Below, piece after piece: positions 13,392 to 21,014 of a stretch of DNA of 64,000 nt. The notes under the pieces were generated by a model. It saw nothing but the letters and a program-made list of their open reading frames with translations, had not been told where the DNA came from and made no database searches. Source of the DNA: CAYYJS01 sp964472315 (lineage in GTDB: Bacteria; Verrucomicrobiota; Kiritimatiellia; UBA8416); contig CAYYJS010000012.1 of assembly GCA_964472315.1 (NCBI GenBank), positions 1 through 64,000 of the forward strand, in the 5' to 3' direction. Made by a program: the position numbers and the translations under genes. Within the stretch, counting starts at the first letter, position 1. The number at the start of each line of letters is the position of its first letter.

Positions 13392-16066
13392 CACGGATTG
13401 ACGGCCTTCGATGTGAATACTTCGCCTGCCCGGTTCTGGGCATGGGCGCACGCGTACCCCGCTTTTCCTGGCGGATGGAGTCCGACCGGCGCGGCGCGCG
13501 CCAGGTCGCCTATCGCCTCGTCGCGGCATCGACGGCCGAAGCGCTGGCCGCCAGCCGGCCCGATCTCTGGGACGGCGATTGGCGGGAGTCCGCCGACAGC
13601 CGTTTCGTCGAGTACGGCGGCCATCCCCTGGGGTCCCGCCGGCGGGTGTGGTGGCGCGTGACGGTGCGGGACGAGCAGGGCGCCGAGGTCGCGTCGGAAC
13701 CGGCGTGGTTCGAGATGGGCCTGCTGGAGCGCGCCGACTGGAGCGCGGCGTGGATCGGGTCCGACCTGGTCGGCGGCCGCTTCCAGGCCGTCCCCTGTCC
13801 GCATCTGCGCAAGGAGTTTGTCGTCCGCGGCGAGGTCCGACGGGCACGGCTCTACCTCACCGCGTTGGGCTGCCACCGCGGCGCGATCAACGGAATGCGC
13901 ACCTCCGACGAGGAACTCTCGCCGGGCTGGACGGACTTCCGCAAGCAGGCGCGGGTGAGCGTGCACGATGTCGCCGCCCTGCTGCGGCAGGGCGCGAACG
14001 CCATCGGCGTCATCCTGGGCGACGGGTGGTACTGCGGGCACACGGAGAAGCACACGCGCCAGGGGTATGGCGATCGCCCGCTGCTGCTGGCCCAACTCGA
14101 AATCGGCTATGCGGACGGCCGCGAAGAACGCGTGGTGTCCGACGCGTCGTGGCGGGTCGGTTTCGGCCCGCTCCTCGCCTCGGACCTGATCGCGGGTGAG
14201 GAGTACGACGCGCGTCTGACCATGCCCGGCTGGGACTCGGCCGGTTTCGACGCCTCGCGCTGGCAGCCCGCGCGCGTCGTCCCGGACCCCGGCATCGAGC
14301 CGCGGGCATGGGAGGGTCCGCCCATCCGTCGCGTGGCCGAGGTGCGGCCGGTGGCCGAACCCGCCCGCGCGCCCAAGGGCGGCTGGGTGTACGACCTCGG
14401 CCAGAACATCGTCGGGCGCATCCGGCTGCGCATCGAAGCGCCGGCCGGGACGAACCTCACGTTCCGGTTCGCCGAGCGTCTCGAAGCCGACGGTTCCCTG
14501 CACACGGCCAACCTGCGTACGGCGCGCGCCACGGACCACTACACCTGCCGCGGCGGCGGCCCGGAGGAGTGGGAGTCGTATTTCACCTTCCACGGGTTCC
14601 AGTACGTGGAAGTCTCCGGCATGCGCGGCGCTCCGCCGCGGGATGCCGTCACGGGCGTGGTGCTGCATTCCGACTGGACCCCGACCGCCGGCTTCTCGTG
14701 CTCGGACGCGCGGGTCGACCGCCTGTTCCGCAATATCGTGTGGGGATGGAAGGGCAACTCACTCGACGTGCCCACCGACTGCCCGCAACGCGACGAACGG
14801 CTCGGCTGGACCGGCGACGCGCAGGCGTTTGTCGGCACCGCCACGTTCATCGGCGACGTGAACGGATTTTTCGCCAAGTGGCTCCGCGATCTGCGCGACC
14901 ACCAGAACGACAAGGGCGCGGTGGCCTGTCTGGTTCCGCACTCGCATATCCCCGGCGACTGGGGCGACGGCGGTCCGGGCTGGGCGGATGCCATGGTCAT
15001 CTGCCCCTGGTCGCTTTACGAGCGGTACGGCGACGAGCGGCTGCTGCGCGAGCATTGGCCCGCGCTTGTGCGCTGGATGGACCAGCAGGAGACGACCAGC
15101 CGCGACGGACTGCGCGCGTTCGAAGGCAGCGGCACGTCCTGCTTCGGCGACTGGCTGGCGCTCGACGGCTCCGAGGGCTGCAAGGGCGCCACGCCTCACG
15201 ACCTGATCGGATGCGCCTTTTTCGCGCACGCCGCTGACCTGGCGACGCGCATCGCGCGGGTGTTGGGCGAGGCCGAGGCGGCGGACCGGTACGGCCGGCT
15301 GCGCGAGCGGGTCCGCGAGTCGTTCCAGAGGCATTTCGTGACGCCTTCCGGTCGTCTGGTCTCGGCCACGCAGACGGCGGCCGTGCTTGCCCTGCATTTC
15401 GACCTGGTTCCAGCGGCGATGCGATCCACGGTCGCGGATGCGCTGGAGGCCGACATCGGGAAGCGCGGCAACCGGCTTTCCACCGGCTTCCTCGGCACGC
15501 CGTTCCTCCAGCACGCACTCACCCGCGAGGGGCGCGTTGCAACCGCCGCCGCCCTGCTTCTCCAGCCCCGGTGGCCCTCCTGGCTCTACGCGGTCACCCA
15601 GGGCGCCACCACGATCTGGGAGCGCTGGGATGGATGGACGGAGGAGAAGGGCTTCCAGACGCCGGGCATGAACTCGTTCAATCACTACGCCTACGGCGCG
15701 GTGGGCGAATGGCTCATCGCCGCCGTCGCCGGCATCGCGTCGGACCCGGACGAACCGGGAATGCGGAAGCTGCTGATGAAGCCGACGCTCCTGCCCGGCC
15801 TCGACCGCGCGTCCGCCTGGTTCGACACCTCGTTCGGCCGCGTGGAGAGTTCCTGGCGGCGCGAGGGGACGGGCTTCGCCTGGGACGTGACCCTCCCGCC
15901 GAACATGCGGGCTGCGGCGCACATCCCGTGCGCCTCGACCGACAGCATCCAGGAAGACGGCCGCCCCGTGCGGTCCGCGCCGGGTGTGGACGTCAGCGGT
16001 CATGCCGATGGCCTGGCCGTCTGCGCTCTGGCATCGGGCAAGTACCGCTTTACGTCATCCCTGTAG
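13388..16066 (+). CDS. GH78 alpha-L-rhamnosidase
   Basis: 892 residues, the normal length of a multidomain GH78 enzyme, which releases terminal alpha-L-rhamnose by inversion. N-terminal beta-sandwich modules (residues 1-~320, including RFSWRMESDRRGARQVAYRL) precede the (alpha/alpha)6 barrel. The family signature DCPQRDERLGWTGDAQ starts at Asp464, and the second acidic site lies in TIWERWDG (Glu745). A C-terminal beta-sandwich ends with a TSFGRVESSWRREG segment. No signal peptide is evident, so it is probably cytoplasmic and acts on imported oligosaccharides or glycosides. GGGAG lies eight bases before the ATG. It is next to the XylR-type regulator and likely regulated through operator 1. Confidence 0.9.
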   Translation: MTRIDGLRCEYFACPVLGMGARVPRFSWRMESDRRGARQVAYRLVAASTAEALAASRPDLWDGDWRESADSRFVEYGGHPLGSRRRVWWRVTVRDEQGAEVASEPAWFEMGLLERADWSAAWIGSDLVGGRFQAVPCPHLRKEFVVRGEVRRARLYLTALGCHRGAINGMRTSDEELSPGWTDFRKQARVSVHDVAALLRQGANAIGVILGDGWYCGHTEKHTRQGYGDRPLLLAQLEIGYADGREERVVSDASWRVGFGPLLASDLIAGEEYDARLTMPGWDSAGFDASRWQPARVVPDPGIEPRAWEGPPIRRVAEVRPVAEPARAPKGGWVYDLGQNIVGRIRLRIEAPAGTNLTFRFAERLEADGSLHTANLRTARATDHYTCRGGGPEEWESYFTFHGFQYVEVSGMRGAPPRDAVTGVVLHSDWTPTAGFSCSDARVDRLFRNIVWGWKGNSLDVPTDCPQRDERLGWTGDAQAFVGTATFIGDVNGFFAKWLRDLRDHQNDKGAVACLVPHSHIPGDWGDGGPGWADAMVICPWSLYERYGDERLLREHWPALVRWMDQQETTSRDGLRAFEGSGTSCFGDWLALDGSEGCKGATPHDLIGCAFFAHAADLATRIARVLGEAEAADRYGRLRERVRESFQRHFVTPSGRLVSATQTAAVLALHFDLVPAAMRSTVADALEADIGKRGNRLSTGFLGTPFLQHALTREGRVATAAALLLQPRWPSWLYAVTQGATTIWERWDGWTEEKGFQTPGMNSFNHYAYGAVGEWLIAAVAGIASDPDEPGMRKLLMKPTLLPGLDRASAWFDTSFGRVESSWRREGTGFAWDVTLPPNMRAAAHIPCASTDSIQEDGRPVRSAPGVDVSGHADGLAVCALASGKYRFTSSL

Positions 16067-16075
16067 GGCGCATCA

Positions 16076-16141
16076 TGCGCAAAAGCGTCATGACGATTGC
16101 GCATGACACGCATTGCGGGCTCCGTCGGTTTACGGTATAGC
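16076..16141 (+). promoter_or_regulatory. XylR-type operator 2 with promoter of the regulator gene
   Basis: TGCGCA half-sites start at 16076 and 16098, 22 bp apart. The second is followed by TGACACGCATTGCGGGC, matching operator 1. TTGCGG (16113-16118), 17 bp and TATAGC (16136-16141) form the promoter for the gene starting at 16164. The position implies autoregulation by the encoded XylR-type protein. Confidence 0.6.
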
Positions 16142-16163
16142 GCGGAACAGGGAAAACAGCGTG

Positions 16164-17276
16164 ATGAAACAGATTGTACATGTCATCGCTTCCATGGAGT
16201 GGGCGGACCGGCGGCGCGAGATTCAGGGGGTTCGCGCTTTCAGCCGGACGGCGGCGGACTGGCAACTGATCTGGAGCAGCGAATCGCCGTGGGTGCCGCC
16301 CCGGTCGGAGGCCGGCCGGCCCAACGGGATCGTCGCGGTCGTGCGTTCGCGGGAGCTGATCGAGCGGTTGAGCTGCATGAACGTGCCGGTCGTCAACATA
16401 TCCGGCCGCTTCTCCATGACGCCGATCGCCCAGGTCATTGCCGATCAGGTCGCGATCGGGCGCATCGCCGCTGAACACTTTCTCGAACGCGGACACCGTC
16501 GGTTCGTCTTTATCGGCAATCGAAACGAGGCCTTTTCGTGTGAAAGGGAAGATGGCTTCCGTGCGACCGCCGAGGCGGGTGGCGGCACGGTCCGATCCGT
16601 CTCGACGGATGATTTCTCGGCGGAGTCGCTGCTGGAGGGGTGGAAGCTTCCGATCGCCGTCATGACGTATGTGGATAATTTCGCGCCGGACGTCATCCGG
16701 TTGTGCCGCAGCCGGGGGTGCGAGATTCCTCGGGACGTTTCCGTGCTGGGTGTGAACAACGACGACGTCTTCTGCGATCTGGCCGAGGTGCCGCTTTCGT
16801 CGGTCGATCCCGATGCCGAGCGGATCGGTTACCGCGCGGCCGAGATTCTCGACGGACTCATGAGCGGCGGATCGCCGCCCCCGGCGCGTACGCTGGTGCC
16901 GCCGCGCGGCGTCGTCATACGGCAATCGTCGGATGCGTTCGTCATGGACGATCCGGCGATGCGCCTGGCCCTCGAATACACCCGGCAGCATGCCTGCGAT
17001 CCGATGTCCGTGAAGCAGATGTTGGATCATGTCGGAATCTCCCGCCGCGCGCTTGAAGCGCGATACCGCGCCACGCTCGGCCGGACACCGCACGACCAGA
17101 TTCGCGTCGAGCAAATGGATCGGGCCAAACGACTGCTGGATGAGACGGATCTTCCCGTGGCCGAAGTCGGCTACCGCAGCGGTTTTTCCTTTGTTAATCG
17201 GTTTTCCACGGTCTTCCGCAAGTTCGTGGGCATGCCGCCCGGTCGGTATCGCGAGAGTCGTCGGCCGCCCCGCTGA
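16164..17276 (+). CDS. XylR-type transcriptional regulator (LacI-like sensor + AraC HTH)
   Basis: 370 residues. The N-terminal ~265 form a periplasmic-binding-protein-like sugar sensor (GRIAAEHFLERGHRRFVFIG; SVLGVNNDDVFCDLAEVPLS; GYRAAEILDGLM), as in E. coli XylR. The last ~100 are an AraC double helix-turn-helix (SVKQMLDHVGISRRALEARY; VAEVGYRSGFSFVNRFSTVF). Such proteins activate pentose or related genes when sugar is bound, as dimers on direct repeats. The start at ATG 16164 follows AGGGAAA. The three 22-bp-spaced operators around it are the obvious targets. The ligand is not identifiable, though rhamnosidase linkage suggests a deoxy-sugar or rhamnose-containing ligand. Confidence 0.88.
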   Translation: MKQIVHVIASMEWADRRREIQGVRAFSRTAADWQLIWSSESPWVPPRSEAGRPNGIVAVVRSRELIERLSCMNVPVVNISGRFSMTPIAQVIADQVAIGRIAAEHFLERGHRRFVFIGNRNEAFSCEREDGFRATAEAGGGTVRSVSTDDFSAESLLEGWKLPIAVMTYVDNFAPDVIRLCRSRGCEIPRDVSVLGVNNDDVFCDLAEVPLSSVDPDAERIGYRAAEILDGLMSGGSPPPARTLVPPRGVVIRQSSDAFVMDDPAMRLALEYTRQHACDPMSVKQMLDHVGISRRALEARYRATLGRTPHDQIRVEQMDRAKRLLDETDLPVAEVGYRSGFSFVNRFSTVFRKFVGMPPGRYRESRRPPR

Positions 17277-17340
17277 ATCGCGGCCCCGCGGCGCGACAGC
17301 TCTTTGCACGGCATCCGGAATGCCACGAGCGGCGGCGGTT

Positions 17341-17406
17341 TGCGCAAATGAGTACTGTATGTTGCGCAAAAAACGACTGTCTTCATGTGTGTTGGGCACC
17401 TACACT
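17341..17406 (+). promoter_or_regulatory. XylR-type operator 3 with catabolic-operon promoter
   Basis: TGCGCAAA starts at 17341 and again at 17363, again 22 bp apart. The second half-site runs into AAAACGACTGT and abuts a poor -35 region. TACACT at 17401-17406 is a plausible -10. A weak -35 next to the operator is what an AraC-family activator needs. It would drive the operon beginning at 17461. Confidence 0.6.
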
Positions 17407-17460
17407 GTTCAACGATCGAACGAAGGTGTGGGTAGCGGCAAGAGAGAGGAGTCTGTGCGT

Positions 17461-18489
17461 GTGAAGATAAGGCGTGTTGTGTTCGCTGGTCTCAACCGGG
17501 TCGAGGTCGACGAAGTCGAAACCGACGTAACTCCGGCTTCGAAGCAGATGGTGGTGAGGACGGTCTGTTCCATGGTGTCGCAGGGCACGGAACTGGCCGC
17601 GCTGACGGGGACGCATTCGCGGGCCAAGGACGCCAATCCGCCGGCCTGGCTCAAATTTCCGAGCGTGCCGGGCTACCTGGCCGTCGGCGAGGTGGTCGAG
17701 ATCGGGTCGGAAGTGAAGACGTTCGCCGCGGGCGATCGCGTGATCGTCGAAGGAAACGGCTGTTGGAATTCGCACGCCTCCACGATCGTCGCCTGGGAAT
17801 CGGAATGGGTCACGAAGATTCCGGCGGGTGTGGCGTACGACGAGGCCGTCATGTCCAAGCTCGCCAGCGTGGCCATGTATGGCGTCCGCATTCTGCATCA
17901 CGAATTCGGCGAGACCGTGGCGATCTTCGGCCTGGGCGTCGTGGGACAGCTTGCGGCGCGGTTCTGCAGCCTGGCCGGGTTCCGGGAGGTCGTGGCCGCG
18001 GACCCGATCGGGTCGCGTCGCGAGGTGGCAGCGACCGTGCCGGGCGTGACGGTGGTGGCGCCGGACGACGCGCGGGTGGGCGAGGCGATGGCCGCGCGCA
18101 GCCGCACGGACGGCTACGACAACGTCATCGAGGCCAGTGGTCACCCCTCCGGCTTCGCGCAGGCGCTCAATGTGGCGCGCATCCGCGGAAAGATCGCGGT
18201 GCCGAGCGCGCCCCATCAGTTCGTCCCGATCCGCCTCTACGACCAGGTGATGCACAAGAGCCTGCAGATACTCGGCGCGCACGGCAGCTCGCAGCCGTCG
18301 AAACCGACCGTCTGCGACCAATGGACGGAACCGCGGCAGAAGGAATGGTTCCTCCAACTGGTGGCGCGGAAGCGCATCGAGGTCAAGTCGATCGTCTCGC
18401 ATCGGCTGTCCTGGAGCGACGCGCCGGCCGCCTACGCCGGGCTGCTGGAGCGGCCGGCCGAGTATCTGGGCGTCGTGTTCGAGTGGTGA
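17461..18489 (+). CDS. Medium-chain (MDR) dehydrogenase, zinc-binding dehydrogenase family
   Basis: 342 residues from GTG 17461, nine bases after GAGAGGAG. A GroES-like N-terminal domain (SMVSQGTELAALTG, VPGYLAVGEVVEIG, GDRVIVEGNGC) precedes a Rossmann fold (AIFGLGVVGQLAARFC). The usual catalytic Cys of zinc alcohol dehydrogenases is Ser here (VCSMVSQGTE), so it may belong to the zinc-free branch acting on sugars or polyols with NAD(P). It is the first gene of the operon under operator 3. An alternative start at GTG 17455 adds two residues. Confidence 0.8.
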   Translation: MKIRRVVFAGLNRVEVDEVETDVTPASKQMVVRTVCSMVSQGTELAALTGTHSRAKDANPPAWLKFPSVPGYLAVGEVVEIGSEVKTFAAGDRVIVEGNGCWNSHASTIVAWESEWVTKIPAGVAYDEAVMSKLASVAMYGVRILHHEFGETVAIFGLGVVGQLAARFCSLAGFREVVAADPIGSRREVAATVPGVTVVAPDDARVGEAMAARSRTDGYDNVIEASGHPSGFAQALNVARIRGKIAVPSAPHQFVPIRLYDQVMHKSLQILGAHGSSQPSKPTVCDQWTEPRQKEWFLQLVARKRIEVKSIVSHRLSWSDAPAAYAGLLERPAEYLGVVFEW

Positions 18490-18511
18490 AGAAAGCTGAA
18501 GGAGAAAGACC

Positions 18512-19330
18512 ATGAAGTTCGCGGTATGCAGTGAGTTGTTCGGCAAGAAGCCTTGGGATTCGGTATGCGCGTTCGTCAAGGGCGCGGGTTTCGACGGGAT
18601 CGAGATCGCCTCGACCAGTTTCGCGGAGAAGGTCACGGATATCTCCGCGGCGCAAAGGAAGCAGATCGGCAAGGCCGCCCAGGACAAGGGGTTGGCGCTG
18701 CCGGCGATGCACATGCTGATGTCGCCCCCGTCGCTGGGCATGCACATCAACAGTCCGGATGCCGCGGTGCGGGCGAAGACGGTCGACTACCTCAAGGCCG
18801 TGGCCGACCTGGCGGGAGACCTCGGGGCGGAGACGATTATCTACGGGTCGCCGTTTTCGCGGAATGTGGGCGCGGGCTCGGATTACCGACAGGCGCGGGC
18901 GTGGTTCGTGGAAGGCGTCCGGAAGGCGGCGGAACACGCCGCGACGCGCGGCGTGACGATCTGCGTCGAGCCGCTGCCCGCGGACTGCACGGACCTGTGC
19001 ACGACGTCCGAGTCGGCCTACACGCTGGTGCTCAGCGTGGATCACCCCAACTTCGGCCTGATGCTGGACTGCAAGGCCATGACGTCGGAAGTGCGGCCCG
19101 TGGAGAAGACCATCGGCCTGTTCGGTCGGTATGCGAAGCATGTGCACGTGAACGATCCGAACAGCCGGGCGCCGGGCTTCGGCGCGCTGGACTACCAGCC
19201 GATTCTGAACGCCCTGAAGGCGGCGGGATATGACGGATGGATCTCGCTGGAGCCGTTCAAGTACTTCCCGGACGCGGAGACCGTGGTTCCGGTGAGTCTG
19301 AAATACCTCAAATCCTGCCTGCCGGCCTGA
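18512..19330 (+). CDS. Sugar phosphate isomerase/epimerase-like TIM barrel
   Basis: 272 residues of the xylose-isomerase-like / AP endonuclease 2 superfamily. Metal-ligand blocks are visible: GFDGIEIAS near the start, CVEPLP for the catalytic Glu, GLMLDCKAM for the Asp, KHVHVNDPN for the His pair and WISLEPFKY for the C-terminal Glu. These enzymes isomerise or epimerise sugars and keto-sugars with a divalent metal. AAGGAGA lies six bases before the ATG. It sits between a dehydrogenase and a cupin, consistent with oxidised-sugar handling. Exact substrate unknown. Confidence 0.8.
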   Translation: MKFAVCSELFGKKPWDSVCAFVKGAGFDGIEIASTSFAEKVTDISAAQRKQIGKAAQDKGLALPAMHMLMSPPSLGMHINSPDAAVRAKTVDYLKAVADLAGDLGAETIIYGSPFSRNVGAGSDYRQARAWFVEGVRKAAEHAATRGVTICVEPLPADCTDLCTTSESAYTLVLSVDHPNFGLMLDCKAMTSEVRPVEKTIGLFGRYAKHVHVNDPNSRAPGFGALDYQPILNALKAAGYDGWISLEPFKYFPDAETVVPVSLKYLKSCLPA

Positions 19331-19335
19331 TCGCC

Positions 19336-19755
19336 ATGCCCTACGTCTACAAAACCGACCGTTTGAAGCGCTACCGCTTCCCGACGCATATCAACGACCT
19401 GGTCTACGATCGTGCCGAGGCCGCCTGCTCGGAGGCCTTCATCGTCGTGCTGGAGCCCGGCGGCGCGCCGCCGCTGCACAAGCATGACGACACCGAGCAG
19501 GTCTTTCACGTCATCGAGGGGCGCGGTACGCTGTTCACGGGAGAAGCCCGGGAGTCCCGCCCCGTGCGGGTAGGCGACGTGGTCGTGATTCCGCCCGGCA
19601 CATGGCACACGATCCGGGCGGAAGGCGGGCCGTTGCGCTACCTGGCCGTGGATTGCTTCGGTGGCGCGCCGCGCAAGGAGGCGACGTGGGACGAACACGC
19701 GCGCGTCCTGTGCGCCGAACAGGGGTGGGACTACGAAGCGGTTGTCGGGGAATAG
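19336..19755 (+). CDS. Cupin-domain protein
   Basis: 139 residues, a single cupin barrel. The two motifs are PPLHKHDDTEQVFHVIEG (His, His, Glu) and PPGTWHTIRA (His), enough to bind one divalent metal. Small cupins of this type act as sugar isomerases, epimerases or sensors. The start is only 5 bp after the previous stop with no strong ribosome site, so translation is probably coupled. It belongs to the operon under operator 3. Confidence 0.75.
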   Translation: MPYVYKTDRLKRYRFPTHINDLVYDRAEAACSEAFIVVLEPGGAPPLHKHDDTEQVFHVIEGRGTLFTGEARESRPVRVGDVVVIPPGTWHTIRAEGGPLRYLAVDCFGGAPRKEATWDEHARVLCAEQGWDYEAVVGE

Positions 19756-19770
19756 TCAGGAGGAAATGGC

Positions 19771-20934
19771 ATGAACACAGCGAGTGAACAGATCCGCGTC
19801 GGCATGATCGGCGTGGGAGGCATGGGGTCCGGACATTGCAAGGCGATCGTCAAGGACGTTCCGGAGTTGAAACTGGCGGCCGTGACGGACGCGCACGCGC
19901 CGCAGGCGCGGAAGGTGGCCGACGAGTTCGGCGTGCCGTGCTTCGCGTCGTGGCGGGAACTCATCGACTCGGGCACGTGCGATGCCGCGATCGTGGCCGT
20001 GCCGCATCCGTTCCACGCCGAGATCGCGATCGCGGCCATGGAGGCGGGGCTGCACGTGCTCACCGAGAAGCCGCTCTCCGAGCGGGTGAGCACGGCGGAT
20101 GCGATGCTGGCATGCTCGCGCCAGACGGGCCGCGTGCTCGCGGCCATGTTCCAGCAGCGGTTCGCCGGTCCCTTCGCCAAGGCGATCGAGATCGCCCGTA
20201 GCGGCCGGTTGGGACGGATCCACCGCGCCACGGCGATGATTCCCGATTTCCGCACCCAGGCGTACTACAACGCCGGCGGGTGGCGCGCCACCTGGAGGGG
20301 CGAAGGCGGCGGCGTGCTGATCAACCAGTCCCCGCACCAGGTCGACATCTTCGTCCAGTTGGCGGGGCTCCCGTCCCGCGTGAGGGCGCGCACCGCCACG
20401 CGGATGCACGACATCGAGGTCGAAGACTTCGCCGACGCGTTGCTGACCTATCCGGACGGCGGGACGGGGTATCTCTACTGTTCGACCATCGAGCCCGGCG
20501 GCGAGATGCAGTTCGAGCTTTACGGCGACAAGGGACGCCTGAAGGTGACCGGCGGTTCGGTTTCGCTCAAGGAGTACGACCCGCCCGTGAGCGAGTACAA
20601 CCGGAACTGCACCGACATGTGGGCGCGCTATGCGCCCAAGGACGTCCCCGTCGAGTTCGCGCCCGAGTGGCCCAACCACAAGGCCGTGATGCGCAATTTC
20701 GCGCGACACATCCTGCACGGCGAGCCGTTGCTGTGTTCGGGCGCATCGGCGCTGGGCCAGCTCGAACTCGCCAACGCGCTCATCCTCTCCGGTCACACCG
20801 GCGAGGAGGTCGCGCTGCCCGTGGATCGGCGCGCCTACGATGCGTTGCTGGAGCGCCTGCGCGCCACGGGCCGCGATCCTTCGGGCGTCGCCGGCGACAA
20901 GCGGGTCACCGATCCGGGTTTCGGAAAGAAGTGA
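19771..20934 (+). CDS. Gfo/Idh/MocA-family oxidoreductase
   Basis: 387 residues. The N-terminal Rossmann fold is clear (MIGVGGMGSGHCKAIVKDVP). It is followed by the HPFHAEIAIAAMEAGLHVL and TEKPLS blocks that hold the catalytic Lys of the family, and a C-terminal beta-sheet lobe. Members oxidise or reduce sugars, inositols or 3-keto-sugars with bound NAD(P). AGGAGG lies seven bases before the ATG. Together with the isomerase and cupin it suggests a keto-sugar intermediate in this operon. Confidence 0.85.
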   Translation: MNTASEQIRVGMIGVGGMGSGHCKAIVKDVPELKLAAVTDAHAPQARKVADEFGVPCFASWRELIDSGTCDAAIVAVPHPFHAEIAIAAMEAGLHVLTEKPLSERVSTADAMLACSRQTGRVLAAMFQQRFAGPFAKAIEIARSGRLGRIHRATAMIPDFRTQAYYNAGGWRATWRGEGGGVLINQSPHQVDIFVQLAGLPSRVRARTATRMHDIEVEDFADALLTYPDGGTGYLYCSTIEPGGEMQFELYGDKGRLKVTGGSVSLKEYDPPVSEYNRNCTDMWARYAPKDVPVEFAPEWPNHKAVMRNFARHILHGEPLLCSGASALGQLELANALILSGHTGEEVALPVDRRAYDALLERLRATGRDPSGVAGDKRVTDPGFGKK

Positions 20935-21014
20935 AAGAGGGTGCCTCGGGTGGCGCGTGTCGGGTGGCGGAATCGCCCGCTCCATGCGCGACACCCCGCG
21001 CACGACACACTACC

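Noticed and set aside
20280..21014. Extension of the fused radical enzyme upstream to 20280
   Set aside because: The frame is open upstream but overlaps the well-supported Gfo/Idh/MocA gene and encodes Arg-rich nonsense. The activase N-terminus MGLVFDIQRFSLHDGPG starts at 21015.
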